Shown here: one piece after another, positions 24,120 through 35,575 of the stretch
How positions within the stretch are numbered: the first letter of the stretch is position 1
How the letters are laid out: the number at the start of each line of letters is the position of its first letter
Notes under the pieces: generated by a model
What the model was told of the DNA's origin: nothing
Seen by the model: only the letters and a program-made list of their open reading frames with translations
Databases searched by the model: none
NCBI GenBank assembly: GCA_001972305.1
Contig: BDDD01002863.1
Coordinates: forward strand, 62,001-126,000
Source: Cephalotus follicularis
Taxonomy: Eukaryota > Streptophyta > Magnoliopsida > Oxalidales > Cephalotaceae
Reading direction: 5' to 3'
DNA: 64,000 nucleotides
Translations under genes and position numbers: made by a program

Positions 24120-24527
24120 TAGTGTGCTCAAGAAAACTAAAATAAAGCTTAAGATTACAACTGTTATAAGAAGGCTTTGGAAGAAGTCCAACTTGGCTAA
24201 AGTGCCGAGCAGGACGAGAACTGAGCTTGGAACTTGCTTTACTTTTCTTGCGTTACATAATATAGTTGCCATCTTATAGTGGTCTTATGCTGCATGTATA
24301 CGTAGTAGCCAACTTATAGTGGCGCTGAGCTAAGATGATCTTGGCCTAAGCCATAACTAGCAGCTTACCTGCCGAGAACCAAAGTTCTCCTCTGAACGTG
24401 CTTATCTTGGCTTACTTTCTAATCTGAACTGAGGACTGAGGACAAGGTCCTCCTCTGGAAAACTTACTGAAAGTCTCTATGCTCTACTAATTGAAACTTA
24501 ACTCTACTGTGCTCAAACCCTTTACTT

Positions 24528-24770
24528 TGTCATAGACAACAGTGTAAAGGAGATCCAGGTCGGAACCTGGGCACAGTCTCGCTCGACTTCCCATCATGGA
24601 CAATATTAGGCTGAGGAGGTTGGAGCTATGTACATTCATGTTCTGTTGCGCTCAACCGCTGTATACCATCATAGACAATAGTGTAAAGAGATCCAGGCAT
24701 GGAACCCGGGGGCAGACTCACTCGACTTCCCATCATAGACAATAGTAGGCCGAGGAGGGGGGTGAACACG
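24528..24770 (+). repeat. Direct duplication of about 100 bases in F
   Basis: Two copies (about 24528-24628 and 24668-24770) share CATAGACAAYAGTGTAAAG, GATCCAGG, CTCGACTTCCCATCAT and GACAATAKTAGGC. They are separated by about 40 bases. Confidence 0.7.
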
Positions 24771-25401
24771 TATTATTACCTTATATGAGGATAACTGATA
24801 TTTGACTAAAGAATTGAGAATTTCTGCTCGGGATAACTCTCCACTCACAAGGAATGGTTGACATAAAGATGCTAGGGAAGTAAGATTCCTGGCTAAAACT
24901 CACTTGCTCTGGCTGGAACTGAAAGATAAGGATTCTCAAGAAAATAACATGAACATAAACATATATCTGTGTAAGAAAGGATGTCCCACTCACAGTTCTT
25001 GCTACGTCCTCTGATGATAACTGCTTCTTCTTTCTCCTCTAAAGTACCGAACTAGGCTCTGCCAACACTCAAGCTCAACCTGCTATAAGACGTGCTATCT
25101 CACTGAACACACCATATACATGCCTTACACAACCATCATTTGTCTTTGAACTTGGAAACTTCCCTTGTAAGCTTAACACTTAACTCCCAAAACTCTCTAT
25201 TATTTATCTTTAGGTCCTTAGCTTCTTTAACTTAAGCCTTTTTAAACATCAAACTTTCTTTATCTTTTAAAAAAAGATACAGGGCGTTACAATCTTCCTA
25301 CTCATCCCATACTGATCAGGCCTGCGACTAATAGATCTTCCAGCCTACGGCTGGGTCAATACAATATCGATGAGCTACAACCATGGGGGAGCTACTACCG
25401 T

Positions 25402-28257
25402 TGTAACACCCCCGAGCTGTGGGAGTCGCTACAGGTACCTATTACAGAAACTTAACATAACTAATCATACTAGAAAAGTTCATCTTTATCAAAACGTGAT
25501 GGTTTAAAGCATAACCAATAACATACTGAAACTGATCATAACTGAAACTAGTTCATAATCCAAAAGTCATAACTGAAATTAACATATTGTTTATTAAACG
25601 GGTCCACAATGACCACATAAACACAATGGGATCAGCTCCTACATGATCCTCTGACATAAGGGAGTTACTCTCATCACACATTGCCCCGTTGCTCCTGATA
25701 ACTTGCCGCATTGAAACAAAAACGCGGCTGAGCAAACCCCAGTATGAATATAGAATGTAAAACAGTAACGATATTTTAAAGCAAGAAGATTTCAAAAGTA
25801 CTTTAAAGCAGAAATCTTAAGGAATAGAATAGTTTAAACATACTTTGTAAATGCCCATGGAAAAACATGTAAACCAAGTTCATAACCTTGAAACCATAAA
25901 GCATACCTTTCCAAAACATAGGTTCCATAATTGAGCACCAAAACCCATAACATATCAGAAACACATAGTAGCAAGGGGTTCGCGACACCCACATTGCCAA
26001 ATAGAATTGCAGTGTACGGCACTACACATACAATTCCCATATCATAACATATCCCAAAATATTTAACTAGGATCGATCCGCACGCCTCTATCACAAATCC
26101 TATCCAAGGATATCCAAGAGAGACGCCGTAACTAATGACACTATTACGGAAAGTGTCATGCCCCCGTGTCAGGCACACAGCATGCCTATGGTACTCCCAT
26201 AGGTGGTTACAAAAGCTCAGTATTTCACCATTTCAAAACTTGATTTCATCAAATCAATTTAAAATACATAGAAAGGTTTCCCAAACATAATCATAAATCG
26301 TTCCCAAACGATATAGTTTCACATAACGTATACTTTCATAATAAAAAAGGCAACTCTTTTTATTTTCACAATAAATAGACATTTGCATAGCATTTTGTAA
26401 CATAACACAGCTAAATTCATTAAGCCAGAAAATATTCATTTCCGTAAAATATTAACTGACTTTATTTGAAGGTATGCAAATATACTTAGTTCATAAAGCC
26501 AAATAAAACGTATCACAAGACTGAATTCATTTCAAATAATTCAGATGTCCAAACTGATTTTTATTTCCCTAAAATCGAAGATAGTATCAAAGAGCATAAT
26601 ATCCGTACATCTCATTAAAACAAAACAGATTCAATTCAGATAAAACCGAACAAAAAATCCGTATTTTATTCTCAAAACAGAGCTGAATTTGTACTCTAAA
26701 AAAATCAGTAAGAGTGTATCAAGAAACGAAAATCCGTACCTTATGCGATCACAGACTAACTTATGAATATCCGGTAAACTTAATTTGCCTCACGTAGCAC
26801 AATAATCTATACAACATAACAATGTTCAAATAAGGGTCTAAAATTCATTTTGGGCATAAAACAGAATCATAATGATGTTTAAAACAGACCTGGATTCACC
26901 GGAAGAGCAAACAGATGAAAATAGAAAGTTACAGGACAAACCAGCCGACTGTTTCAGGGATCCAGTCGACTGTTTAAGGGGTGACAGTCGACTACATAAC
27001 TTGGACTGCAGGCAGTCGACTGCATCAGGGGTCCAGCCGACTACACAACACAAAACAGTCCATTGTTCGCACAAGACAGCCGACTACTCAAACCAAACAG
27101 CCGACTGTTCATATGGGTAGTCGACTGTTCTGGGTGACAGAACAGCAGTTTTGTGCAGTTTTGTGCAATTTAGTTGCCAAAACTCAGATTTTTCGACACC
27201 AAAAGATTACCAACATTAAAAACAACCTTATATGGCATGTAAAACAATGTTATAACACTGAATTTGACAGCGACATATTGACAGCAATTCTATTTCAGGT
27301 GACAGAAATTTGAACCATATCATGCATGTGTATAACTCCAATTCTATCCACTTATTATGTTCACATGCATCAAAACCAGATTATATAACACTTCCTAGGT
27401 GTCTACAGATCGTTACAACCAAAGGATTTATTTGACAGGAAATTCAAGTATGCAGAAACCAAAACAAAACCATCTCTAGGAACCCATACATGCCCAAAAC
27501 GAATCCTTGGTAAAACAAACAGCATAACCATCACAGTAAGGCAACAACTAACCTGCAATGGAGACTCTAACTGAAGAAGAACACACATGTTGACAGAATC
27601 AAAGGAAAGAAGACATACACTCAAAGTTTTGGCAATGCCATACAAATAACAATAACACAATTCCTGAATTGAGCTTTGATGAGACTAACCTTATTAATGG
27701 AGTAAGAAGACACAGAAATCACAGCCCCTAAGACACAGCAGGTTCGGCAGTAGCAAAGCACAAGAGGAGATAGCCGACTCAATGGCATTGTCTCACATAA
27801 ATAGCAAAAGGCAACCAAAACGGGAAAGAAGAGAGGATTGAGGGAAAGATAATGAAATAAATGGAACAAAATCAGGTTGATAAGGAAGAAGAAGATTGTT
27901 GTCGTGTGAAAGTAATGAGGGAAGGAGAGAGTTCGGGAGAGGAGAGGGAAGAATAGGAAAGAAAGAAGAAAATAAGAAAGGAAGAAATAAAATAAAAGAA
28001 TAATAGAAATTAAGAATTTTAAAATAAAAGAAAGTAAATGAGTTAATAAAATAAGTTGGATTATAACTAAGTAAATAAGGACCAAACCCAACATAGCATT
28101 AACACATCCAAAAAAATTTCAGGCTGATGTCAGACATCCCAAATCACATAGGCCCAAAAAAAAGGGCAACCGGACTTTTAAAATTAAACAATTTAACAGC
28201 CCGAAACGAAAACATAAAAAGTCCGTAAAAACACATACGAACAAGAAGGGTATTACA
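25402..28257 (-). mobile_element. Solo LTR D (TSD ACCGT)
   Basis: In the plus direction it runs from TGTAACACCCCCGAG to GGGTATTACA, with perfect ACCGT duplications at 25397-25401 and 28258-28262 inside C's LTR. C's other LTR keeps the uninterrupted site near 34628 (CTACTACCGTCAGGG). Sense is minus. It carries a CAGTCGACTG cluster at 26941-27133 and a purine-rich stretch at 27800-28060. It is an inverted relative of E. Confidence 0.93.
26941..27133. repeat. CAGTCGACTG palindrome cluster (D)
   Basis: About nine copies of AGTCGACTG/AGCCGACTG variants, homologous in position to the cluster of E but with different copies and spacing. Confidence 0.75.
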
Positions 28258-28801
28258 ACCGTCAGGGAGCTACGGCCCTCCGAGAGCATCAATCTTCAAT
28301 CAATAACAGTCATGCTCGTCAGCAGGTCAGTACAATACAATAAATGAATCGATCGATGAAATAGGTGGACAGAGTCAACAACCTAACATGCCGATGCGAA
28401 TGATAAGGTCACTCTATAGGATCCATACAATACAATCAATATGTCAGTACAATGCAAATAAGTGGTGATATCTAATGGAGAAATGGGAATGTGCGTCTAA
28501 CATTCCAAACTTAGATCACGACACTTATGGATCAAACAATCAATAAATAAATAAATAACCAATAGACGGCGATAATCGAATTAACCAGATAGGAAAGAAC
28601 ATCTATCTAGTCAAAGGACGTCATTGGGTTGTTGCCTATGGCTCAATCTGTCATTTTATCAATATATCAATTCGATCATTGAAAACCATGGAAAAATGTG
28701 TTTCAAACGCTTGAATACCTCAAGTGAGGCTCCGGTCAAGCAACAATGGGAAAAGGAGTTGAACACTAACTTTAAAACATAAAATTTCCAAAACAGGGCG
28801 T

Positions 28802-29192
28802 TAGGCGTCGAAGATATGGCCATACGCGTCGACGCTCAACACTTACTTTCAATAGTAGGCTGATGGGCGTTGACGTCCTTGCCTCAACGCGCATCGTATT
28901 TTAAAAACTAGTAGATTTAGGCGTTGATGTAAGCATCAACGCACATCAAATTTCTATAAATCAATAGGTTTAGGCGTTGACGTCCTTGAGTCAAGGCATC
29001 GACGCGTAAACAGAAAATGTCGACACTGAGACGGTTGATATGATTTTCGTTGACATTTTTCTTGGGAAAAATAAATCCCAAGCCGTACGCATCAACCCCA
29101 AGGGTACGTGTTGACGCTACCATCGGATAAAACCTCAGTAAAACAGTTCAAAAGCTCAGGGCATTGACGCCTATGGGCTAGGCGTCGATGTC
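28802..29192. repeat. GCGTCGACGC palindrome cluster (C 3' LTR)
   Basis: About a dozen degenerate cores such as GCGTCGACGCTCAACAC, GGCGTTGACGTCCTTG and GGCGTCGATGTCTATG. The copy in the 5' LTR (35175-35575) has accumulated different substitutions. Confidence 0.7.
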
Positions 29193-29717
29193 TATGCTGG
29201 GAAAAAGCAGTTTTTCAGCAGAAAAGTAGCCGATCTCAGGTCAAATTCCAATTTAAAGAAATTCTTTGAAAACCAAGGGTTAAAATCACTCCATTAAGGT
29301 CAGTAAAACTTGTTACAACCTTGAAATTTCAATCTCAATCTTGCTAAATCAGTTGGATCAATTTACAAGCCCTTATTTCACAATTGTATACAATACAATC
29401 ATTCAATCATTCCATTCAATCAATCAATGGATGCAGCAGTAGGCAATTCAAGTAAACAAATCCTATCTATAATTGGAGCTTCAATAGTTGAGCTTCCAAT
29501 AAAAAATTCAGCTGGAAGCACTTGAAAACCCAGCTGCTATCTTGCTCAAGCCAAAGAGAAGTGAGACCTCAAAGTGTTATTTGCTGATGGAGGAGCCAAT
29601 CCAGAGTTGCTGGGAAGAAGAAGAGAGTCTGTCCAGCAAGAGAGAGAAGGAGAAGGGTAGAGAGAGAAGGGGAAATGGAGAAAATGAGAGAATGGGAGGA
29701 AATGGCAAAATGGTTGA

Positions 29718-29726
29718 CTTATATAG
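29718..29726 (-). promoter_or_regulatory. TATA box in C 3' LTR
   Basis: CTATATAAG in the element sense, followed by a pyrimidine-rich leader. The 5' LTR has CTATATATG at the same place (36119-36127), where it would drive C transcription. Confidence 0.55.
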
Positions 29727-29924
29727 CCAATCCAGCCAAATCTCCAAAACTCAAGCCAAATATCCCGACTATACATGCATATAATCAATACTATAAACAA
29801 TAGGTATATGAATACCTCGAACCAATATCTTTCAATTATCCAATACAATTCAATACAGTACAATACAGTACAATACGGTACAATGTATGCATGAACAATA
29901 CAAAAGGGAATTCGGGTCGTCACA

Positions 29925-29937
29925 TTTTCCCCTCCTT
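29925..29937 (-). promoter_or_regulatory. Polypurine tract of C
   Basis: On the minus strand AAGGAGGGGAAAA lies directly before the 3' LTR start TGTGACGACC. It differs from the G and B tracts only in the last bases. Confidence 0.85.
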
Positions 29938-29979
29938 AAAAGAATCTGGTCTCCAGATTCATCAGTCAATCGATCAATC

Positions 29980-30640
29980 AATCAAATAGAAAGGGATATT
30001 TCTCTCTCATATCATCCTCACACTCCCAGGTGCACTCCATTGAACCGTGATACTACCATATAACATTAACCAAACGAATGGTCTTGTTCCTCAACAATCT
30101 GTATCGGTGTCTCGATAAAAGACAAGTTAGGTTCTAGTTGAAACTGACTGTACTCAATGATGTGTGAGGGATCTCTAACATATCTCCTCAACTGGGAAAC
30201 ATGGAACACCTCATGAACTCCCGACAAAGCTGGAGGCAAAGCAAGCCTATAAGCAAGTCAGCCAATCGATCCAATACCTTGAAAGGTCCAAGAAAACTGG
30301 AAGAAAGCTTCCCTTTCTTCCCAAATCTCGTGACTCCTTTAATAGGTGACACTCAGAGGAAAACATGGTCACCAACACTTAACTCCAAGCCTCTGCGATG
30401 AAGGTCAGCATAGCTCTTCTGTCTACTTTGCGTTACAATCAATCGGTCTCTAATCAATTTCACTTTCTCTGAGGCAATCTGTACTATCTCTGGTCCCAAA
30501 ATGCTCCTCTCACTGATCTGATCCCAACAAACTAGCTATCAGGTATAGGGCCTCATAAGGAGCCATCCATATGCTCTCATGATAACTATCGTTATACGAG
30601 AACTCAATCAAATGCAAATAGTCATCCCAATTATCTCCAA
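29980..30640 (-). pseudogene. C integrase C-terminus with chromodomain-like tail
   Basis: Reading the minus strand in shifting frames gives the usual end of a plant chromovirus polyprotein. First come EFSYNDSYHESI and MAPYEALY (integrase C-terminal flank), then QSRQKSYADLHRRGLE and DHVFLRVSP, then KGKLSSSFLGPFKVLDRL (GPY/F-like module). It ends in RLLRNKTIRLVNVMW and CTWECEDDM, the chromodomain-like half that in this family directs insertion to certain chromatin. Stops and frameshifts separate the blocks, so it is not translatable. The tail ends about 50 bases before the polypurine tract, as expected for the last domain of pol. Confidence 0.75.
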
Positions 30641-30650
30641 GGTTGAGAAC

Positions 30651-31230
30651 TCATGTTCGAAGCATGTCCTCCAATGTCTGAATGGTCCTTTCAGACATCC
30701 ATCTGACTAGGGATGAAAAGTAGTGTTGAAAATCAATTATGTACCCATAGCTACCTGTAACTTCCTCCAAAAAGTCAGAAGTGAAGCGAGAGTCTTGATC
30801 CAAAACAATTCTAATAGGAGCTCTATGTGCTTTAACAATCTCTCGTATGAATAATCTGGATAACTTTTTTCTAGAATAAGTCATCCGTATCGATAGAAAA
30901 TGGGTCGATTTCATAAGCCGATCGACCATAACCCATATAGCATCATGTCTGTCGCGTGTCATAGGTAGTCCGGACATGAAATCCATGGTAATATGCTCCC
31001 ATTTCCACTATGGAATGAGTAGAGGTTGAATCAAACCTGCTGGTCTTTGGTGTTTAGCCTTAACTTGCTGACAAGTGAGGCATTTCAACGCAAATTCTGC
31101 GATCTCTCTCTTCACTATTGGTTGGAATGCAAATCATGTTCCTGTATCTATATAATCCATCTAACGATAGAGAGAAATCGGGTTTCAAAGCCCCATCGAT
31201 AACAGTTACCACTTTTTGCAATTCCATGTC
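30651..31230 (-). pseudogene. C integrase core and zinc-binding region
   Basis: The longest open part (30986-30651, 111 codons) begins MDFMSGLPMTRDRHDAIWV, the start of the integrase DDE core, and includes IRIVLDQDSRFTSDF and WMSERTIQTLEDMLRT. The three acidic residues are present: Asp in MDF, Asp in the DQDSRF block and Glu after WMS. The DGQ usually found before the SERT block is lost, and the preceding residues are altered. Upstream on the same strand (31230-30990) a decayed His/Cys region is readable, including CLTCQQVKAKHQRPAGL. It would join cDNA to host DNA in the nucleus, but stops and deletions inactivate this copy. Confidence 0.82.
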
Positions 31231-31236
31231 CACTAT

Positions 31237-31629
31237 CTAAGCATCTATGATCTGGTCAATCAATGAGGGCTGCACATGCAAATGAGAAAGTGTCATACAA
31301 GACAACTGGCCACTCAAGGCATTGACGACCGCATTCACCTTTCCAGGATGATATAAAATGCCACAATCTCTATCCCATACAAAAGCAGCATTCTTCTGTG
31401 TCGAACTGGTCGATGGCGTAGCAATTCGGGAAAAATTCCTCAACAAATCGACGATAATACCCTGCGAAACCCAAGAAGCTACGGACTTCGGAAGCATTTG
31501 TCGGTTGTTTCCAATCTTTAACGGCCTCAATCTTTGATGGGTCCACGATAAATCGTCACTACAAACAGTATGCCCAAGAAAAGCAACCTCTGATAGCCAA
31601 AATTCGCACTTGTCAAATTTGGCGTACAA
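31237..31629 (-). pseudogene. C RT thumb fused to RNase H end (RNase H core deleted)
   Basis: It starts with YAKFDKCEFWLSEVAFLGH, the RT connection motif that follows the palm. A second frame carries [26 protein letters not shown] (thumb), and the first frame returns with [19 protein letters not shown]. It then jumps directly to YHPGKVNAVVNALSGQL, the last segment of RNase H. The RNase H catalytic core that should lie between is absent, leaving an internal deletion at about 31350. Known function: RNA degradation after minus-strand synthesis. This copy cannot perform it. Confidence 0.8.
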
Positions 31630-32319
31630 TCAATAGTCTCTCAATGTCTGGAATACAATGTAGAGGTGTTGGGCATGCTCATCATCGGTCCTGGAGTAGA
31701 CCAAGAGGTCATCAATAAAGACCACAATAAACTGATCCAAATACTGTTTGAACACTTGGTTCATCAGGTCTGTGAAAGCTGCGAGAACATTAGTTACACC
31801 AAAAGGCATAACTAGAAACTCAAAAAGACCATATCGCGATCTGAAAGCAGTCTTCAGAATATCCTCCTGTCTGACTTTCAGCTGGAGGTAGCCCGATCTC
31901 AAGTCAAGCTTAGAAAACATGGTTGCTCCTCTAAGATGGTCGAACAACTCATCAATATACTGTAGGGGGTAATTATTCTTCACTGTGACTTTATTGAGCT
32001 GTCGATAATCAATACACATTCGAAGCGATTCATCTTTCTTCTTGACAAAAAGAATAGGTGCTACCCACGGTGAAGCACTAGGTCTTATGAAACCTTTGTC
32101 TATAAGATTATGTAGTTGTATCTTTAACTCTTTCAATTCTATTGGTGCCATTCGGTACGGTGCTCGAGAAATTGGTGGAGTTCCTGGTATCAAATGAATT
32201 ACAAATTCTATATCTCTGTCAGGTGATAACGAAGTCAAATCCCGAGGAAAAACAACTCCTAACTCGCAACCCACTGGAATATCTTCTAGTTCCGGCTGCC
32301 ATCTCTCTGTATCTAGCAC
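31630..32319 (-). pseudogene. C reverse transcriptase (best preserved pol segment)
   Basis: An open frame of 229 codons holds most of the RT fingers and palm. Visible motifs in order are [16 protein letters not shown] (about residue 53), [20 protein letters not shown] (residue 77), [20 protein letters not shown] (residue 98), [16 protein letters not shown] (residue 133), [19 protein letters not shown] (residue 155) and the catalytic [13 protein letters not shown] (residue 197). The catalytic motif is FIDD, a normal Ty3/gypsy variant, with both aspartates intact. The first 35 residues include [15 protein letters not shown], the linker from protease. The frame stops at 31630-31632 just before the thumb. 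It synthesised cDNA in virus-like particles; now it is truncated. Confidence 0.9.
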
Positions 32320-32339
32320 ATGTGCTAGAAACCTTTGGT

Positions 32340-32830
32340 ATCCCTATCTCAATAATCTGTCCTCATGCAAAGCCAAAATCATCAGAATAATCAATGGCTC
32401 TAAGGTACCAAGGAATCGAAAAGGTAGTCGTCCCAGAGGACTGAAAACCACCACTTTCTGATAACAATCCCCTGAGCAAAACAAGCAGACAACCAATCCA
32501 TGACAAGAATGATATCTAGCTATCCCTAGGAAGAACAATAAGATCGGCTAACAAGCAACGATCATCAATCTCCATAATACAATCTCTACACACTCGATCG
32601 GTAGTCGCCGACTCACCGAGAGGTGTGGATACCTCCATCAAGAAAGGAAGGCACTCGGGTCACAGACCAATATGTGAGACAAAATGCAATGCAATGAATG
32701 GGATGAACCTGGATCAATAAGAACCTATGCTGGTAGCTGAAAGAGTTGAATGGTACCTCCGATCACTACGTCAGACCCTGCTGCGACACTCGGTTCCATA
32801 GCACAAACTCGAGCCTTAACTGTCAGAGCA
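32340..32830 (-). pseudogene. C aspartic protease remnant
   Basis: Minus-strand frames give ALTVKARVCAMEP, VVIGGTIQLFQLPAYVLIDPGSSHSL and stop-ridden sequence after it. The block corresponds to the protease active site, where Asp-Ser/Thr-Gly is expected; here it reads Asp-Pro-Gly, so the catalytic triplet is damaged. Several stops follow before the RT frame begins. In the family this domain cleaves the Gag-Pol polyprotein. Confidence 0.75.
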
Positions 32831-32856
32831 AAACTCATAGGCTGTTTCCTTCTGGT

Positions 32857-33069
32857 CTACGAAGTCCCACGAGAAGAAGACGACGCATTATCAATCGGTC
32901 TCTGTGAAGGCGATGACCGTTGTGTCTGATCCAATCCTCTAGAATGGGAACTCTGAGGATAATCTCTAGCAATGGGGTTAGAACCACCACAAGCCAAGCA
33001 ATGGCCGAAAACCCACCTACAATTTTTAGAAGTGTGGTTGGTCTTCTGATAATGCAAACAAGGAGCCAA
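32857..33069 (-). pseudogene. C gag C-terminus with degenerate CCHC knuckle
   Basis: A 70-codon frame contains the nucleocapsid end of gag. CLHYQKTNHTSKNC resembles one knuckle, and CLACGGSNPIARDYP resembles the following CX2CX4HX4C motif in which the His and last Cys are lost. A Ser/Arg/Gln-rich stretch follows before the protease. The capsid part of gag, which should lie upstream, is not recognisable. Confidence 0.7.
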
Positions 33070-33239
33070 GGCACTCTGATTACAAATCCTTTAAAATCTG
33101 GAAGGTGTACTCTGACTAGGAACTGATGATCGGCCTCCACGGTGTGCACTATGCTACACCAGAACATAGAATCAGTTAACCAGTATTTCATTTCATTCGC
33201 TAGAATCACATAGGTTCTAGCCTGATAACCATCCATATT

Positions 33240-33808
33240 TGTATCACTCCATGTTGATCCATTCTATATCGATCCATAACAATATGATCCATGTCCATTT
33301 ATGATCCATATCCGTTTAGCACTTCACTAGGGATCTAGAGGCTAAATACATAGGTATACTGTCCCATACCAACATATATATATATATAGTTGCTAACCAT
33401 CCCACTAGTACATTCATTCGATCGGTCATTCTGCCATTAGGTCGGTCAATCAATCATTCAGTCCAATTACTATCCGCTCGATAACGGCCCATAACAATAG
33501 AATGCGATCGATGGAAATACAATACGATCGATAATGATTCAATCTTTAACGATACACTAGCAATCCATGACCATCAATACTCTATCCATTCGCAATGAAC
33601 ATCCATATTCTATCTCGATCAACCACTACTCGATACAGAAACTATTCGGACAACAATGAGGTGATCAGATACAATCTATTTCAATTCCAATATCAGTCTC
33701 TTTTCTAATTAAACAATAACATGAATAGATAAGAACATATATCATGCAAATCCATTCAGTCAATCTCAATCGATGTATTAATATACTTAGCTAGAAGGCC
33801 AACAAATG
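33240..33808 (-). other. C leader / lost gag region
   Basis: No coding signature is visible. The sequence is rich in CGATCGAT, CAATACGATCG and ATCCATAT-like short motifs. It lies where the leader and N-terminal gag should be, so most of gag has been deleted or has decayed beyond recognition. Confidence 0.5.
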
Positions 33809-33820
33809 TCTCTGATACCA
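33809..33820 (-). promoter_or_regulatory. Primer-binding site of C
   Basis: On the minus strand TGGTATCAGAGA lies three bases inside the 5' LTR end. It differs in one base from the initiator-Met-tRNA site at B and copia. Confidence 0.88.
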
Positions 33821-34186
33821 TTCTGTAACACCCCACGCAAGGAGGACGGACGCATGGCATTACTCTAATTCCAATATACAATACAACGGTCGGGACTAGC
33901 AATATAAAAATACGAAAAAACAAAAAACTTGACAATACATTTCAATGTGCGGAAGATACAATACAATTCTCATGCAACCCAAAGCAATAAACCATCCATA
34001 CGATACAATCTTTCCGTTAACACGATAAAATACAGCACAATTATCAATCCTTTCGATACAATTTATGATACAAGCTCTGTTAAAGCAAAACGGTCAATTC
34101 AAATCTTCAGTTCTTCTGTCCGCTGCTACTTGCTGTCCTACCTGTGTCACAAAAGAATGCACACATCGCCCCACCCCGTAGCTTGG

Positions 34187-34206
34187 GGTTAGCCACAAGG
34201 CTAACC
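34187..34206. repeat. Perfect hairpin GGTTAGCC / GGCTAACC
   Basis: Two 8-base arms with a 4-base loop (ACAA). G and X carry a related TTAGCC...GGCTAA pair with a longer loop at their LTR 3' regions, so this may be a structural signal shared by several LTR families. Confidence 0.75.
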
Positions 34207-35174
34207 AAAACCCCCGTGCAACATGTATGCATGTACAATGTGCAATATCTGTGATATTCTATACATTATGAATGTGCTGTGTACAATATCAATGCATGAT
34301 ATGGAAAATGCATGCATACAATTGGCGATCTGACTATCCACATGACACTGGCCTATAACAGAGCGTATCAATAGGATCTATAACAATCAATCAATAGCAA
34401 ACACTTGGTGGTGCTGTGTAATCAATCATATCCTATAGAGCACGCGACCTCAGTCAATACAATGTCAATCAGTAACAGTGATCAATCCCACGGATGGTAG
34501 TCCTTCAAAAAAAGTAGGAGATCTATCTACTCGTCCCAGACTAATCAGGCCTATGACTCATAGATCTTCTAGCCTATAGCTGGGTCAATACAATATCGAT
34601 GTGCTAAAACCATGCGAGAGCTACTACCGTCAGGGAGCTACGGCCCTCCGGGAGCATCAATCGCCAATCAATAACAGTACTGCTCGTCAGCAGGTCAATA
34701 CAATACAATAAATGAATCGATTGATGAAATAGGTGGACAGAGTCAACAACCAAACATGCCGATGCGAATCATAAGGTCGCTTTATAGGATCCATACAATA
34801 CAATAAATCTGTCAATACAATGCCAATAAGTGGTGATATCTAATGGAGAAATAGGAATTTGCGTCCAACGTTCCGAAATTAGATCCATGACACTTATGGC
34901 TCAAATAATCAATCAATCAATCAATCAATAACCAATAGACAGTGATAATCGAATTAAAGAGATAGGAAAGAACATCTATCTGGTCAAAGGAAGTCACTGG
35001 GTTGTTGCCTATGGCTCAATCTGTCATTTTATCAATATATCAATTCTATCATTGAAAACTTTGGAAAATTGTGTTTCAAACGCTTGAACACCTCAAGTGA
35101 GGCTCCGGTCAAGCGACAATGTGAGAAGGAGTTGAAAACTAGCTTTAAAACATAAAATTTCCAAAACACTGTGC

Positions 35175-35575
35175 TAGGCGTTGACGCTATGTCCATACGC
35201 ATCGACGCTCAACACTTACTTTCAATAGTAGGCTGATGGGCGTTGATGTCCTTGGGTCAAGGTGCCGACATGAATCGCATTTTAAAAACTAGTAGGTTTA
35301 GGCGTTGGCGTAAGCATCGATGCACATCACATTCTATAAATCAATAGGTTTAGGCAGTGATGTCATTGAGTCAAGGTGTCGACACATAAACAGAAAACAT
35401 TGTCACTGAGACGGCAGATATGATTTACGTTGAAGTTTTTCCTACGAAAAAGAAATCCCAAGTCATACGCGTCCACACCAAGGATACGCGTTGACGCTTA
35501 CGTCAGATAAAACCTTAGTAAAACAGTTCAAAAGCCCAGGGCGTGGACGCCTATGGGCTAGGCGTGGACGTCTGT
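35175..35575. repeat. GCGTCGACGC palindrome cluster (C 5' LTR)
   Basis: Same cluster as 28802-29192 in the other LTR, with many cores changed by C-to-T or G-to-A type substitutions (for example GCGTTGATG and GTGTCGACAC). Confidence 0.65.

Larger units (their letters stand above)
20895..25291 (-). mobile_element. F: LTR fragment hosting E and abutting G
   Basis: Read on the minus strand it begins at 25291 with TGTAACGCCCTGTATC, a typical Ty3/gypsy LTR start like those of A and G. It runs through 24125, is interrupted by solo LTR E, continues at 21388 and meets the end of G at 20895. No coding signature was found in either part. Its right border coincides with the point where C's LTR is interrupted (25292), so F is inserted in C and G is inserted in F. 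The far end of F, and therefore its target duplication, must lie left of the window. Confidence 0.55.
25292..29924 (-). mobile_element. C 3' LTR (partial, with D nested)
   Basis: 25292-25401 matches 34519-34632 of the 5' LTR; the match resumes at 28263 after D and runs to TTCGGGTCGTCACA at 29924. About 695 bases of the LTR, corresponding to 33824-34518, are missing at the left, where F begins. Confidence 0.85.

Noticed and set aside
27621-28094. 157-codon Leu/Phe/Ser-rich minus-strand frame
   Set aside because: Composition follows a purine-rich stretch of solo LTR D read on the other strand; crosses no conserved motif.
32835-33236. 133-codon frame overlapping C gag end
   Set aside because: Shadow of the 32857-33069 frame, which has the knuckle-like Cys/His residues.
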